Assembly: GCA_964641665.1 (NCBI GenBank)
Contig: CAZXKO010000055.1
Span: 48,610-112,609 of the forward strand
Direction: 5' to 3'
Length of the DNA stretch: 64,000 bases
From: Gp1-AA133 sp964641665
GTDB taxonomy: Bacteria > Acidobacteriota > Terriglobia > Terriglobales > Acidobacteriaceae
The translations under genes were made by a program, and so were the position numbers. A model generated the notes under the pieces. It was not told where the DNA came from and made no database searches. It was given only the letters and a program-made list of their open reading frames with translations. Of the stretch, positions 17,087-25,253 are shown piece by piece. Numbering within the stretch: position 1 is the first letter of the stretch; each line of letters begins with the position of its first letter.

Positions 17087-17950
17087 ATGAGTGAAGACAG
17101 ACTGAAATCCGCCCCGCTCGCCTATCAGAACGAGCCGTTCATCAATAGCCCGGACGGACGCATTCTGCGCATCCTGTCGGAATACGTTGAGCCGCTCGCC
17201 CGCTTCCGCCGCGAGCAGATTCAGGACACCGTCGTCTTTTTCGGTTCCGCGCGATTTCAGAGCCGCGCGGCCGCTGAAAAAAGTCTGAAAGATGCACAAG
17301 CGAAAGGCTCCAAGACTGGAGCCGATTACAAAAAAGCGCTGGCGGCCGTCGAAATGTCGCGCTATTACGAAGACGCTCGAAAGCTTGCTGCCCTCCTCAC
17401 GGAGTGGTCGATCACGATTCCTGCCCGCAGGCGACGCTTCGTTGTCACTACCGGTGGCGGTCCCGGCATCATGGAGGCGGCCAACCTCGGCGCGAAAGAG
17501 GCCGGCGGGAAAACGATTGGTCTGAACATCAATCTCCCCTTCGAGCAGTTTCCCAATCCCCACATTACCCCCGCGCTCAATTTCGAGTTCCACTATTTCT
17601 TCATGCGTAAGTTTTGGTTCGCCTACCTCGCCAAGGCGCTGGTGATTTTCCCCGGAGGCTTTGGCACGTTCGACGAACAATTCGAGATTCTCACCCAGGC
17701 GCAAACCGACAAGCTGGCCAAGAAAATTCTGGTCGTGATCTACGGAAGCGACTACTGGAAGAAGCTGATCAACTTTCAAGCCATGATCGACGCCGGGACC
17801 ATCTCGGCCGGCGACCTCGATCTTTTCAAAATGGTCGACTCCCCGGAGGAAGGGTTCGAGTTCTTGCGCGATGGCCTGACCAAGCATCACTTAGCAGGGA
17901 TTACCAAGGAAGCCGAAGTCCTGCCCGAGATCGCAAAGACAAGACCGTAG
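17087..17950 (+). CDS. LOG-family (lysine decarboxylase-like) nucleotide-binding protein
   Basis: A 287-residue Rossmann-like protein of the LOG/YgdH type, which hydrolyses nucleoside 5'-monophosphates such as cytokinin riboside monophosphates or purine/pyrimidine NMPs. The two family motifs are present: GGGPGIMEAAN (about 125) and PGGFGTFDE (about 185). It is longer than plant LOG, with an extra N-terminal arm as in YgdH-type proteins. The ATG at 17087 is used (AGGA upstream); an earlier in-frame start adds only six residues. Substrate is not deducible. Confidence 0.85.
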   Translation: MSEDRLKSAPLAYQNEPFINSPDGRILRILSEYVEPLARFRREQIQDTVVFFGSARFQSRAAAEKSLKDAQAKGSKTGADYKKALAAVEMSRYYEDARKLAALLTEWSITIPARRRRFVVTTGGGPGIMEAANLGAKEAGGKTIGLNINLPFEQFPNPHITPALNFEFHYFFMRKFWFAYLAKALVIFPGGFGTFDEQFEILTQAQTDKLAKKILVVIYGSDYWKKLINFQAMIDAGTISAGDLDLFKMVDSPEEGFEFLRDGLTKHHLAGITKEAEVLPEIAKTRP

Positions 17951-18014
17951 CTGGGTGGCCTCGACGTTGCTGTCCTAGTCGCCAGCGGTGTGTTACTAGT
18001 ACGCTGGAACCGCA

Positions 18015-18704
18015 ATGCCCCGCGCCCTTCTTTACTACATCACCGATCGCACAGCCTTCCCTGGCGATGAGTCCAGTCGACGTCGCACTCTCCTTGCCAA
18101 GGTTGCCGAAGCTGCCCGATCCCGGTTCGACTACATCCAGCTCCGTGAAAAAGATCTCTCCACGCGCGATCTGGAATCGCTGGCCAGCGCGGCCCTCTCT
18201 GCTATCCGCGAGGTCCAACTCGACGCTGAACTGAGAACTGAGAACCGAGAACCGAGAACTGCTTTACTCATCAACTCCCGCACCGATGTCGCCCTTGCTA
18301 TCGCCGCCGAAGGCGTCCATCTCCCAGCCAACAGCGTCTCAGCCGCGGAAGTGCGCCGAGTCTGGGATTTATCAGGTTGCCGTGCGGATGGACCACACCC
18401 AGCCCGCGCGGTGATCAGCGTGTCGTGCCACCACGCTGCCGAAGTCCGTGAAGCCGATCTCGCCGGAGCCGATCTCGCCCTGTTCGCCCCGGTCTTTGAA
18501 AAGAAAGACTTCCCCAACACGAACCCTTTAGGCCTCGATGCCCTCCATCAAGCCTGCCAACATCGCATCCCAGTGTTCGCTCTGGGCGGTGTTACCCTCG
18601 ACAACGCTGCCGCCTGCCTCGAGGCTGGTGCCTCGGGAATCGCCGGGATTCGCCTCTTTCAAGACCACGACGTCGCTTCGATCGCCCGCCGCCTCCGCTA
18701 TTAA
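18015..18704 (+). CDS. thiE: Thiamine-phosphate synthase
   Basis: A 229-residue TIM-barrel enzyme joining HMP-pyrophosphate and the thiazole phosphate to give thiamine phosphate. Family marks: YIQLREKDLS (about 37-46), INSRTDVALAIAAEGVHLP, a DLALFAPVFEKKDFPN loop, and the phosphate-binding ALGGVT and GIAGIRLF near the end. Residues about 70-83 (AELRTENREPRTAL) are an in-frame insertion made of a tandem DNA word (see 18224-18261), located just before the INSRTD strand. No other thi genes are near. The stop overlaps the convergent gene at 18701 by 4 bp. TenI-type activity is an alternative. Confidence 0.85.
   Translation: MPRALLYYITDRTAFPGDESSRRRTLLAKVAEAARSRFDYIQLREKDLSTRDLESLASAALSAIREVQLDAELRTENREPRTALLINSRTDVALAIAAEGVHLPANSVSAAEVRRVWDLSGCRADGPHPARAVISVSCHHAAEVREADLAGADLALFAPVFEKKDFPNTNPLGLDALHQACQHRIPVFALGGVTLDNAAACLEAGASGIAGIRLFQDHDVASIARRLRY
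18224..18261 (+). repeat. Tandem GAGAAC(C/T) word repeat inserted in frame in thiE
   Basis: CTGAACTGAGAACTGAGAACC followed by GAGAACCGAGAACTG: about four units of a 7-8 base word. It adds roughly 12 residues between two barrel elements without breaking the frame. Confidence 0.75.
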
Positions 18705-19168
18705 CCTGTCCACTTCTTTCCGTTCTTTAGTACGTCCATCACTTTGGCTAGTCGCCGCGCGCGTGTTTCTTCCTGCTTTACCTCCACAGTCGATCGAGCC
18801 ATTTCTTTCTTGTGCGTGAACGACAGCTTTTCCCAGTTCGCTCTTGCCGCCTTGCTCTTCGCCAGTTCTTTCTTCAGCAGAGCGGGCGGCGTCACCGTGC
18901 GGGGCGCATCATCCCGTTCCATCACCACCTTCACCGTGTCGCCCGCTCTCACCCCCGCGCCCTCACGGATCTCTCGGTTCACGACCATCCGGTGGCAACC
19001 ATCCATTGGCATCAACGACGAGCGATAGCGAAAGCCGTTGATCGTCCCACGTACCGGTACTCGCGCGCGCGTTCCGAAAACTTCCATTACATCAAACGGG
19101 GCCCGCAACGCCGCTACTTCCATTCCCGGAACGCCTTCGAGCTTCACCTTGAAAGTCAGCTTGCTCAT
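18701..19168 (-). CDS. YdeI/OmpD-associated-like protein with DUF1905 domain
   Basis: A 155-residue protein. The N-terminal half is a small beta-barrel of the DUF1905 type (FDVMEVFGTRARVPVRGTI, then GAGVRAGDTVKVVME). The C-terminal half has the bacteriocin-protection YdeI/OmdA helical motif (SFTHKKEMARSTVEVKQEETRARR). Such proteins are linked to resistance to antimicrobial peptides or envelope stress, mechanism unknown. The start at 19168 has AGGTGA upstream. It ends convergently against thiE. Confidence 0.75.
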   Translation of the reverse strand: MSKLTFKVKLEGVPGMEVAALRAPFDVMEVFGTRARVPVRGTINGFRYRSSLMPMDGCHRMVVNREIREGAGVRAGDTVKVVMERDDAPRTVTPPALLKKELAKSKAARANWEKLSFTHKKEMARSTVEVKQEETRARRLAKVMDVLKNGKKWTG

Positions 19169-19284
19169 GGAATCACCTGTTCCCACGCATTGGCGTCCAA
19201 AAATGTAGCACTGCACCGGACGGCAGGGTAGCCCCATCCCGATGCTTCATTCATCCGTCATGTGCTAGGCTTTCCGAAAGTCCC

Positions 19285-20001
19285 ATGTCGACCCTAACCG
19301 CAGCGATCGTTGTCGAACCCGTTCTGGTTGTTATTCCCGACGGCTGGTTTCGCATGGGTTCGGAAACCGGCCAGGACAACGAGCACCCTGTACACGACGT
19401 CTGGATCGATACTCTTTGCCTGGCCGCCCATCAAGTCACGAACGCGGATTACTCCCGCTTCCTCGCGTCCACCAGCGCGCTGCCGCCTCCTTTCTGGCAA
19501 GACTCCAATTTCAGTCACCCCGCGCAACCGGTGGTCGGCGTTTCGTGGCACGAAGCAGCACGATATTGCCGGTGGCTATCGGTGGCAACCAACAAAAACT
19601 ACCGCCTCCCCACCGAAGCTGAGTGGGAACGCGCCGCCCGGGGCGGAGTCGAGGGCCAGATCTTTCCCTGGGGAGATGCGCCGCCTGAATCCATACCAAA
19701 CTACTCCGCTCGCTGGCGCACCGGTCCGGAACCGGTCGGCAGCTCGCCTCCCAATAGTTACGGCCTATTCGACATGTGCGCCAATGTTCACGAATGGTGC
19801 AGCGACTGGTACGACTCCAACTACTACGCTTTCTCGCCCGAGCGAAACCCGCGCGGCCCCGATGCTGGACAGCGCCGTGCTTCTCGCGGAGGATCGTGGC
19901 GTCATCACATCAAGGTCAGCCGGTGTGCTGCCCGCTCCAGCATCCCGCCTGAGTTCCAGTACGCCGACTACGGCTTTCGTGTAGCCTGCGATTGCCCGTA
20001 A
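19285..20001 (+). CDS. SUMF1/formylglycine-generating-like protein lacking the catalytic cysteines
   Basis: A 238-residue FGE-sulfatase-fold protein: IPDGWFRMGSETGQDNEHP, VSWHEAARYCRWLS, RLPTEAEWERAARGG, and FDMCANVHEWCSDWYD. In true formylglycine-generating enzymes, GGS is followed by a cysteine pair (GGSYMCHRSYC in human SUMF1). Here the same place reads GGSWRHHIKVSRCAARS, without either cysteine. It is therefore more likely a binding or EgtB/PvdO-type module than a sulfatase activator. No signal peptide. It stands alone. Confidence 0.82.
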   Translation: MSTLTAAIVVEPVLVVIPDGWFRMGSETGQDNEHPVHDVWIDTLCLAAHQVTNADYSRFLASTSALPPPFWQDSNFSHPAQPVVGVSWHEAARYCRWLSVATNKNYRLPTEAEWERAARGGVEGQIFPWGDAPPESIPNYSARWRTGPEPVGSSPPNSYGLFDMCANVHEWCSDWYDSNYYAFSPERNPRGPDAGQRRASRGGSWRHHIKVSRCAARSSIPPEFQYADYGFRVACDCP

Positions 20002-20080
20002 AGAGACCGGCTCCCAGCCAGCCGAGCGACGGCGCCTCACTCGCTACAATCTGTGGGCGCAAGCCCAGCGGACGGTAACT

Positions 20081-20914
20081 ATGTTCCAGAAAGACCTGCT
20101 CCAGAACAAACGCATTCTCATCACGGGGGGCGGCACCGGTCTTGGCAAAGCGGCTGCTCAACGCTTCCTCGAACTGGGCGCCGATGTTTATATCTGTGGG
20201 CGCCGCCACGAAGTCCTCGCCGCCACCGAGGCAGAACTGCGCCAGAAAACTGGCGGCGCCATCCACGCCCGCCGTTGCGATGTCCGCGACGCGGCTGCGG
20301 TCGATGAGATGATCGACACCATCTGGAAAGATGGCCCGCTCGACGTCCTCATGAACAACGCCGCTGGAAATTTCCTCGCGCGCAGTGAAGAACTCTCGCT
20401 GCGCGCCTTCGAGTCCGTTATCGGCATCGTGCTCATGGGTACCCTCCACGCGACCATGGCCTGCGGAAAGCACTGGCTCAAAACCGGACACCACGGCGTC
20501 GTGCTGAACATCACCACCACCTACACGACTACTGGCTCCGCCTACGTGGTTCCCTCGGCCATCTCGAAAGCCGCCGTACAGACCCTCACCCGCAGCCTGG
20601 CCGTCGAGTGGGGCAATCGCGGTATCCGCATGAACGCTATCGCTCCGGGCCCGGTGCCCACCGAAGGCGCGTTCTCACGCCTGTTGCCGCGCCCTGAGCT
20701 CGAGCAACTCGCCAAAGAACGCAACCCGCTCGGCCGCTTCGGCACCACGGAAGAGTTCGCGAACCTCGCTGCCTTTCTGGTGAGCGACGGTTCCGCCTAC
20801 ATCAACGGCGACGTCATCACTATGGACGGAGGCGAATGGCTCCAGGGCGCCGGCGAGTTCACATCCCTAGGCAGACTGCTGACGGAAAAAGAGTGGGAAA
20901 TGATGAAGCCGTGA
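20081..20914 (+). CDS. 2,4-dienoyl-CoA reductase-like short-chain dehydrogenase
   Basis: A 277-residue SDR. The NADP site is TGGGTGLGKA (about 15-25) and the structural motif is NNAAGNF. Instead of the usual YxxxK, the active site reads TTYTTTGSAYVVPSAISKAA, so Ser and Lys replace Tyr and Lys, with an upstream Tyr. This is the arrangement of mitochondrial DECR1-type 2,4-dienoyl-CoA reductases, as is PGPVPTEGAFSRL further on. It should reduce 2,4-dienoyl-CoA during beta-oxidation of unsaturated fatty acids. No other fatty-acid oxidation genes are adjacent. Confidence 0.82.
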   Translation: MFQKDLLQNKRILITGGGTGLGKAAAQRFLELGADVYICGRRHEVLAATEAELRQKTGGAIHARRCDVRDAAAVDEMIDTIWKDGPLDVLMNNAAGNFLARSEELSLRAFESVIGIVLMGTLHATMACGKHWLKTGHHGVVLNITTTYTTTGSAYVVPSAISKAAVQTLTRSLAVEWGNRGIRMNAIAPGPVPTEGAFSRLLPRPELEQLAKERNPLGRFGTTEEFANLAAFLVSDGSAYINGDVITMDGGEWLQGAGEFTSLGRLLTEKEWEMMKP

Positions 20915-20991
20915 AGGGCTCACCCGCAAAGTAAGGCGACTGCCCCGGTCTCGCTCCGACCCCGTTCTGAAGCCGACAATGCTGTGGCGAT

Positions 20992-21038
20992 TGCTAAATG
21001 CCAAACTCCAAATGCTGAACGCTGACGGCTGAATACTG
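20992..21038. repeat. Word repeat (GCTRAAYGC family) between genes
   Basis: Variants of one word follow each other: GCTAAATGCC, AAACTCCAAATGC, TGAACGCTGACGGCTGAA. The stretch lies between two convergent genes and has no open reading frame of its own. Confidence 0.5.
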
Positions 21039-21042
21039 GTAC

Positions 21043-21390
21043 CTACTTCTTCTCCGGCATTACTAACCACTTCAGCGCCACGTTCACCAGCGCGAGCACG
21101 ATCGCTCCCCAAAATGCTGCGGCAAAGTTGGCAACCCGAAAACCGGGTACAATCGCCGACGCCAGTTCGATCATGATCGCGTTGATGATCAGCCAGAACA
21201 CCCCCAGCGTGAGGATGGTTAGAGGAAAAGTGATGATTTTTAGAAACAACCCCAGGGTTGCGTTGACGAAACCGATCACTATAGCTGCGATCAGCGCCGC
21301 CACCGGACCGCTCAGCGAAAAGCCCGGCACCAGCCGCGAAACGATCCAAATGGCCAGTGCGCTCAACAGCCAGTGAATCAGCATCTTCAT
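21043..21390 (-). CDS. YvlD/phage holin family IV-like membrane protein
   Basis: A 115-residue protein with four hydrophobic segments: LIHWLLSALAIWIVSRLV, VAALIAAIVIGFVNATLG, LTILTLGVFWLIINAIMI, and FWGAIVLALVNVALKWLV. The FPLTILTLGVFWLIINA block is the family signature. YvlD proteins are stress-linked inner-membrane proteins of unknown mechanism. The start at 21390 is chosen; a second in-frame ATG two codons later is equally possible. Confidence 0.85.
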   Translation of the reverse strand: MKMLIHWLLSALAIWIVSRLVPGFSLSGPVAALIAAIVIGFVNATLGLFLKIITFPLTILTLGVFWLIINAIMIELASAIVPGFRVANFAAAFWGAIVLALVNVALKWLVMPEKK

Positions 21391-21505
21391 AAGAGTCCCC
21401 GCCACGTGCACCGAGACTATAAAGCTGGTCTGGCCGCTAGAGCAACTCAGCGGCGATTTCCACGCGGTAGCACGGCAGCCCTGGCCCGGGGATCTAGAAT
21501 CAAGA

Positions 21506-21991
21506 GTGGCCCGCAAGACCAATGCCGTCCGCGTACTTGACCAGTTGGGAATCCCGTACGAACTTCGCGAGTACGAGGTCGACCCTGAGGATCTAGCTGC
21601 GGAAACCGTTGCTGCCAAAGTTGGACTTCCGCCAGAACAAGTCTTCAAAACGCTGGTCGCACGTGGCGACCGAAACGGCGTCTGCTTGGTCGTGATCCCC
21701 GGCAACGCGGAACTTGACTTGAAAGCGCTGGCGTCGGCGTCAGGGGATCGCAGCATCCAGTTAGTCCCGGTGAAAGATTTGCAGTCCTTGACGGGCTATA
21801 TCCGAGGTGGCGTGACCGCGCTGGCCGGTAAGAAACACTATTCAGTCTACGTCGATGAAACCATCCAGCTGCTCGAAAAGATCTCGATCTCCGCCGGAGT
21901 ACGCGGCCTGCAGATCGTGCTCGCTCCGGCCGATTACCTGAAAGCGACGCGTGGAGCTGTCGCCCCGCTGGCGCACCCAAAAGTGAGGTAA
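21506..21991 (+). CDS. ybaK: Cys-tRNA(Pro)/Cys-tRNA(Cys) deacylase, YbaK family
   Basis: A 161-residue INS/YbaK editing-domain protein that hydrolyses mischarged aminoacyl-tRNA. It shows TNAVRVLDQLGIPYELREY at the N-terminus, GLPPEQVFKTLVARGD with the catalytic-type lysine, VVIPGNAELDLKALA, and GYIRGGVTALAGKK, all expected in YbaK. The start is a GTG at 21506, as no ATG fits. Length is normal. Confidence 0.9.
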   Translation: MARKTNAVRVLDQLGIPYELREYEVDPEDLAAETVAAKVGLPPEQVFKTLVARGDRNGVCLVVIPGNAELDLKALASASGDRSIQLVPVKDLQSLTGYIRGGVTALAGKKHYSVYVDETIQLLEKISISAGVRGLQIVLAPADYLKATRGAVAPLAHPKVR

Positions 21992-22041
21992 GTGGGCGTT
22001 CTCACCCCCGGGGAGGATAGGCGCGCCACACTCATAGCCTC

Positions 22042-22403
22042 TCATCTCTCAGCCGCAAACTCACCCACAATCTCGATGATTCCAACAATCTTTTCGTTGA
22101 ACCGGGCAAGATCTTCCGCCGGAACCCAATATTCCCGGTGCGCCACGTCGCCCACCTGTCGTACCGGATACTTACTGAGAAACTCTGAGTCGACCTCAAA
22201 CTTCAGAACGTATCCTGCGTATCCGGATCGCTCGTCCTTCGTATTCCAATCCCTCGCAATCTGCGTGGCGTGGTCCAGGTTCAGTACCGGATAGAAATAG
22301 GGTTGCTCAGGCAGGCGGGGAGGAATGCTCGAAAGCCGCTCGCCCGGATAAGATCGAGCTCGGCCCGGCCAACTGGACGGAATCGAGTGGTGACATCGTT
22401 CAT
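22042..22403 (-). pseudogene. Frameshifted gene for a conserved 120-residue protein (annotated in relatives as ADP-ribosylation/crystallin J1-like)
   Basis: The ATG at 22403 (AAGGA upstream) opens MNDVTTRFRPVGRAELDL..ASGFRAF. Then the frame must shift to continue PPRLPEQPYFYPVLN, ..IARDWNTKDERSGYAGYV, ..HREYWVPAEDLARFN, to TGA at 22042. The total of 362 bp is one base short of a whole frame. The likely missing base is a C in ATTCCTCCCC (22316-22326, plus strand GGGGAGGAAT). It lies 24 bp downstream of the SulP gene, so it is probably the last gene of that unit. It could be a sequencing error rather than a true mutation. Family function unknown. Confidence 0.72.
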
Positions 22404-22427
22404 TCAGCGACCCGTTCCTTTTCGCGC

Positions 22428-24125
22428 CTACGTCGCGCCGATAGCGGCCTTCGCTTCCAGCTTCTCGAACACATCCTGCGCCCGCCCGACTGCTTCTTGC
22501 ACGTTGTCGCAGATGTTATCTTTGCCAATCAACTCTTCCACCTCCGCCTCATGCAAAAGCTGAGCCGGCTGCTCGCGCGCTCCACAAAGTATCAGCGTGC
22601 GTCCGGTAACTTGCAGGGCTCGTGCCACTTCCTCAATCGCAAACAGGCCGGTCGCGTCCAAGGCCGTCATGTTTCGCAAGCGTAGAATCACCACCGGTGG
22701 CAGCTTGTGCGTGTTCTCCGTGACGACCGCAAGCTTGTCTGTCGCGCCGAACAGAAATGGTCCGTGGATCCTGAAAATGGTCACGTAGTACGGAATGTCT
22801 TTGTCCTGCAGAATGTGTACCCGGCCATCTTCGATGTAGTCGTCGGTCACTTGCGACACCGTGGTCGTGCTCGCCACGCGGCTTATAAACAGCAGCGCCG
22901 CCAGGATCATCCCCGCTTCCACCGCGACCGTCAGGTCGGCAAACACCGTGAGCGCAAACGTCACCAGCCACACGCTGATGTCCGTCTTGGTCAGCTTGAG
23001 CAACTGCGGGATCTCGCGCCACTCGCCCATGTTGTACGACACGATCATCAGAATACCCGCCAATACTGCCATCGGCACGTAGCTGACCAGGCGTGAGGCG
23101 AACAGTAAAACGCACAAGAGCGTCAGCGCATGAATGATGCCCGCGACCGGAGATTGTGCCCCGGAACGGATGTTCGTTGCCGTGCGTGCGATCGCTCCCG
23201 TCGCAGGCAATCCTCCGAACATCGGCGATGCGATGTTTGCAACGCCCTGAGCCATCAACTCGACGTTCGGATTATGATGATCGTTACTCATCCGGTCTGA
23301 AACCACCGCCGACATCAGCGACTCGATCGCGCCTAACATCGCCACCGTCACCGCAGGCCCCAGCAACCCGTGGATCAGGTCCGCATGGAATTTGGGGAAC
23401 TGCAAATGCGGCAAACCGCTGGGAATTCCGCCGAAGCGGGTACCGATCGTCTCCACCGGCAACTTGAACAGAAACACCGCCGCTGTTCCCACCAGCAGCG
23501 CGACGATCGGGCCCGGAATGCGGTTCGAAACCCCGCCGCACACGATCAAGATTATGACGGTCGCGACGGCCAGCAGCGTCGCCTCGAAGTTCAAAGTTTT
23601 GAAGTGAGTCGCAAACGCCTCAATACGAAGCCAAAACACGCCCGGAACTTTGTCGATCTGCAGTCCGAAGAAATCCTTAACCTGCGTGCTCGCGATGAGA
23701 ATCGCGATGCCGTTGGTGAACCCAATCACGATGGGGCGGGGAATGAATTTGATCGCCGAGCCCATGCCAGTAGCCCCCATCGCCACCAGCAGGATGCCTG
23801 CCATCACCGTGCACATGAAAAGCCCATCTACGCCGTGCGTCGCCACAATCCCCGCCACCACCACCACAAACGCTCCGGTCGGTCCTCCAATCTGCGTCTT
23901 CGATCCGCCTAGCACCGAAATTAGGAAGCCGGTCACGACCGCGCAGTAGATCCCTGCCTGCGGCGACAGGCCCGAAGCGATCGAGAAGGCCATCGCCAGT
24001 GGCAGCGCGACCAGCCCCACCGTGATTCCGGCGATCACATCAAGTACGAACTTGTTTAGGTTGTAGTCGCGGAGGCAAGGGACAAGCTTCGGAAGCCACC
24101 GCTCTTCGAGGAAAGTAATATCCAT
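22428..24125 (-). CDS. SulP-family anion transporter with C-terminal STAS domain
   Basis: A 565-residue inner-membrane transporter for sulfate, bicarbonate or another anion. About ten to twelve hydrophobic segments run from residue 25 to 410, including the SulP entry GLVALPLAMAFSIASGLSPQAGIY, GGPTGAFVVV and GGLPATGAIARTATNIRSGA. A STAS domain fills the end (about 440-550: VVILRLRNMTALDATGLFAIEE). The ATG at 24125 is chosen because the family starts shortly before the first helix. A longer in-frame reading to 24404 adds about 93 unrelated residues. Confidence 0.9.
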   Translation of the reverse strand: MDITFLEERWLPKLVPCLRDYNLNKFVLDVIAGITVGLVALPLAMAFSIASGLSPQAGIYCAVVTGFLISVLGGSKTQIGGPTGAFVVVVAGIVATHGVDGLFMCTVMAGILLVAMGATGMGSAIKFIPRPIVIGFTNGIAILIASTQVKDFFGLQIDKVPGVFWLRIEAFATHFKTLNFEATLLAVATVIILIVCGGVSNRIPGPIVALLVGTAAVFLFKLPVETIGTRFGGIPSGLPHLQFPKFHADLIHGLLGPAVTVAMLGAIESLMSAVVSDRMSNDHHNPNVELMAQGVANIASPMFGGLPATGAIARTATNIRSGAQSPVAGIIHALTLLCVLLFASRLVSYVPMAVLAGILMIVSYNMGEWREIPQLLKLTKTDISVWLVTFALTVFADLTVAVEAGMILAALLFISRVASTTTVSQVTDDYIEDGRVHILQDKDIPYYVTIFRIHGPFLFGATDKLAVVTENTHKLPPVVILRLRNMTALDATGLFAIEEVARALQVTGRTLILCGAREQPAQLLHEAEVEELIGKDNICDNVQEAVGRAQDVFEKLEAKAAIGAT

Positions 24126-24285
24126 TTCATCATTATGACGCGAGTCCGTGCAAATACACGCAGGAATTTGGCGGCGATTGCCTCGATCGAGCTGCGACCG
24201 CCATCGATGAACCGACTCGGTGCACTGTGGGGCTAGCCTGATCGTAACTTCGCGAAACCGGCGAACCGCCTGCATACTGGCCACC

Positions 24286-24426
24286 ATGGCTTTGCAGGAA
24301 GTGCTGTTCAATTTCCTCCGCCCCGTGGCCTTCGGCACTGGTGTAGTGCTGGCCTTGATCGTGCTTGTCGGGCTACGCATGCCCCGCCGTGCCAACGTCG
24401 CCACGCGGTCCTTACCCCGCGACTAA
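24286..24426 (+). CDS. Possible 46-residue single-pass membrane protein
   Basis: ATG to TAA, encoding a peptide with one hydrophobic helix (VAFGTGVVLALIVLVGL) flanked by basic residues at the C-terminal end (MPRRANVATR). It lies between the divergent SulP gene and the phosphate transport pair. No strong ribosome site is visible, so coding status is uncertain. Confidence 0.35.
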   Translation: MALQEVLFNFLRPVAFGTGVVLALIVLVGLRMPRRANVATRSLPRD

Positions 24427-24603
24427 GGCAGCCCTGACGCCACCGCTCCACGGTCGGTACGCCACCACGGCACTCTTTCGTCACCAGCTCTCTGGGTACT
24501 TTCGTCCCAATTTGACTGCCTTCTGCGCCACGTGAGATAGTGACTCGCTTTCGCAACCTCTGCTCTTGACTGCAGCCACAAGGTTCTTGGAGTCTGTCGC
24601 CGA

Positions 24604-25218
24604 ATGGTACGGCTCATTCCCAAAGACACAAGTTTTTTCGCGATGTTTTCCGGGATGTCGAACAATCTCATCGCCGGTGCCCGCGCGATGGTGGATCTTT
24701 TCTCTGACTACCGCGACCTCGAGATGAAGGTGCAGGAAATTCGCCGGATCGAGCACGTCGGCGACGAGATGACCCATGCCATTCTGCGGAAGCTCAACCA
24801 GACGTTCATCACGCCCTTCGATCGAGAGGACATTCACAAACTGGCCTCGTCGCTGGACGATGTCCTCGACTGCTTGAATGCGGCTGGCGCCCGCATCATT
24901 ATGTACCGCATAACCGCTCCGCCCCCCGAGGCCGCCCAGATCGCGCGGCTCACCCTTGCCCAAACCCAAGAACTCGAGAAGGCGGTGTCGCTGCTGCAGA
25001 AAAACGGAGACGTGCTGGGCCACTGCGTGGAGATCAACCGCCTCGAGAATGAGGCCGACCTGCTATCCCGCGCAGCCATTGCCAGGCTTTTCGATCAGGA
25101 GAAGGACTCCATCAATCTGATCAAGACTAAGGAACTCATAGAAATCCTCGAAACCGCTACGGACCGGGCGGAAGACGTCGCCGACGTGCTCGAAACGGTG
25201 GTTCTGAAGAACGCCTGA
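24604..25218 (+). CDS. DUF47/PhoU-like phosphate transport accessory protein
   Basis: A 204-residue all-helical protein of the DUF47 (YkaA) family. DREDIHKLASSLDDVLD (about 75-90) is the family's PhoU-like metal-binding helix, and ETATDRAEDVADVLE lies near the C-terminus. These proteins are almost always encoded just before a Pit transporter, as here (the PiT gene starts 35 bp downstream), and regulate it. A possible promoter (TTGACT at 24512, 18 bp, GATAGT) lies upstream. Confidence 0.9.
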   Translation: MVRLIPKDTSFFAMFSGMSNNLIAGARAMVDLFSDYRDLEMKVQEIRRIEHVGDEMTHAILRKLNQTFITPFDREDIHKLASSLDDVLDCLNAAGARIIMYRITAPPPEAAQIARLTLAQTQELEKAVSLLQKNGDVLGHCVEINRLENEADLLSRAAIARLFDQEKDSINLIKTKELIEILETATDRAEDVADVLETVVLKNA

Positions 25219-25253
25219 GGGGCGTTGCATCCTCGAACACAGGAACCTGACGG

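Noticed and set aside
16490..17890. 466-codon minus frame
   Set aside because: Antisense to the LOG gene and the small membrane protein; no start signal or family.
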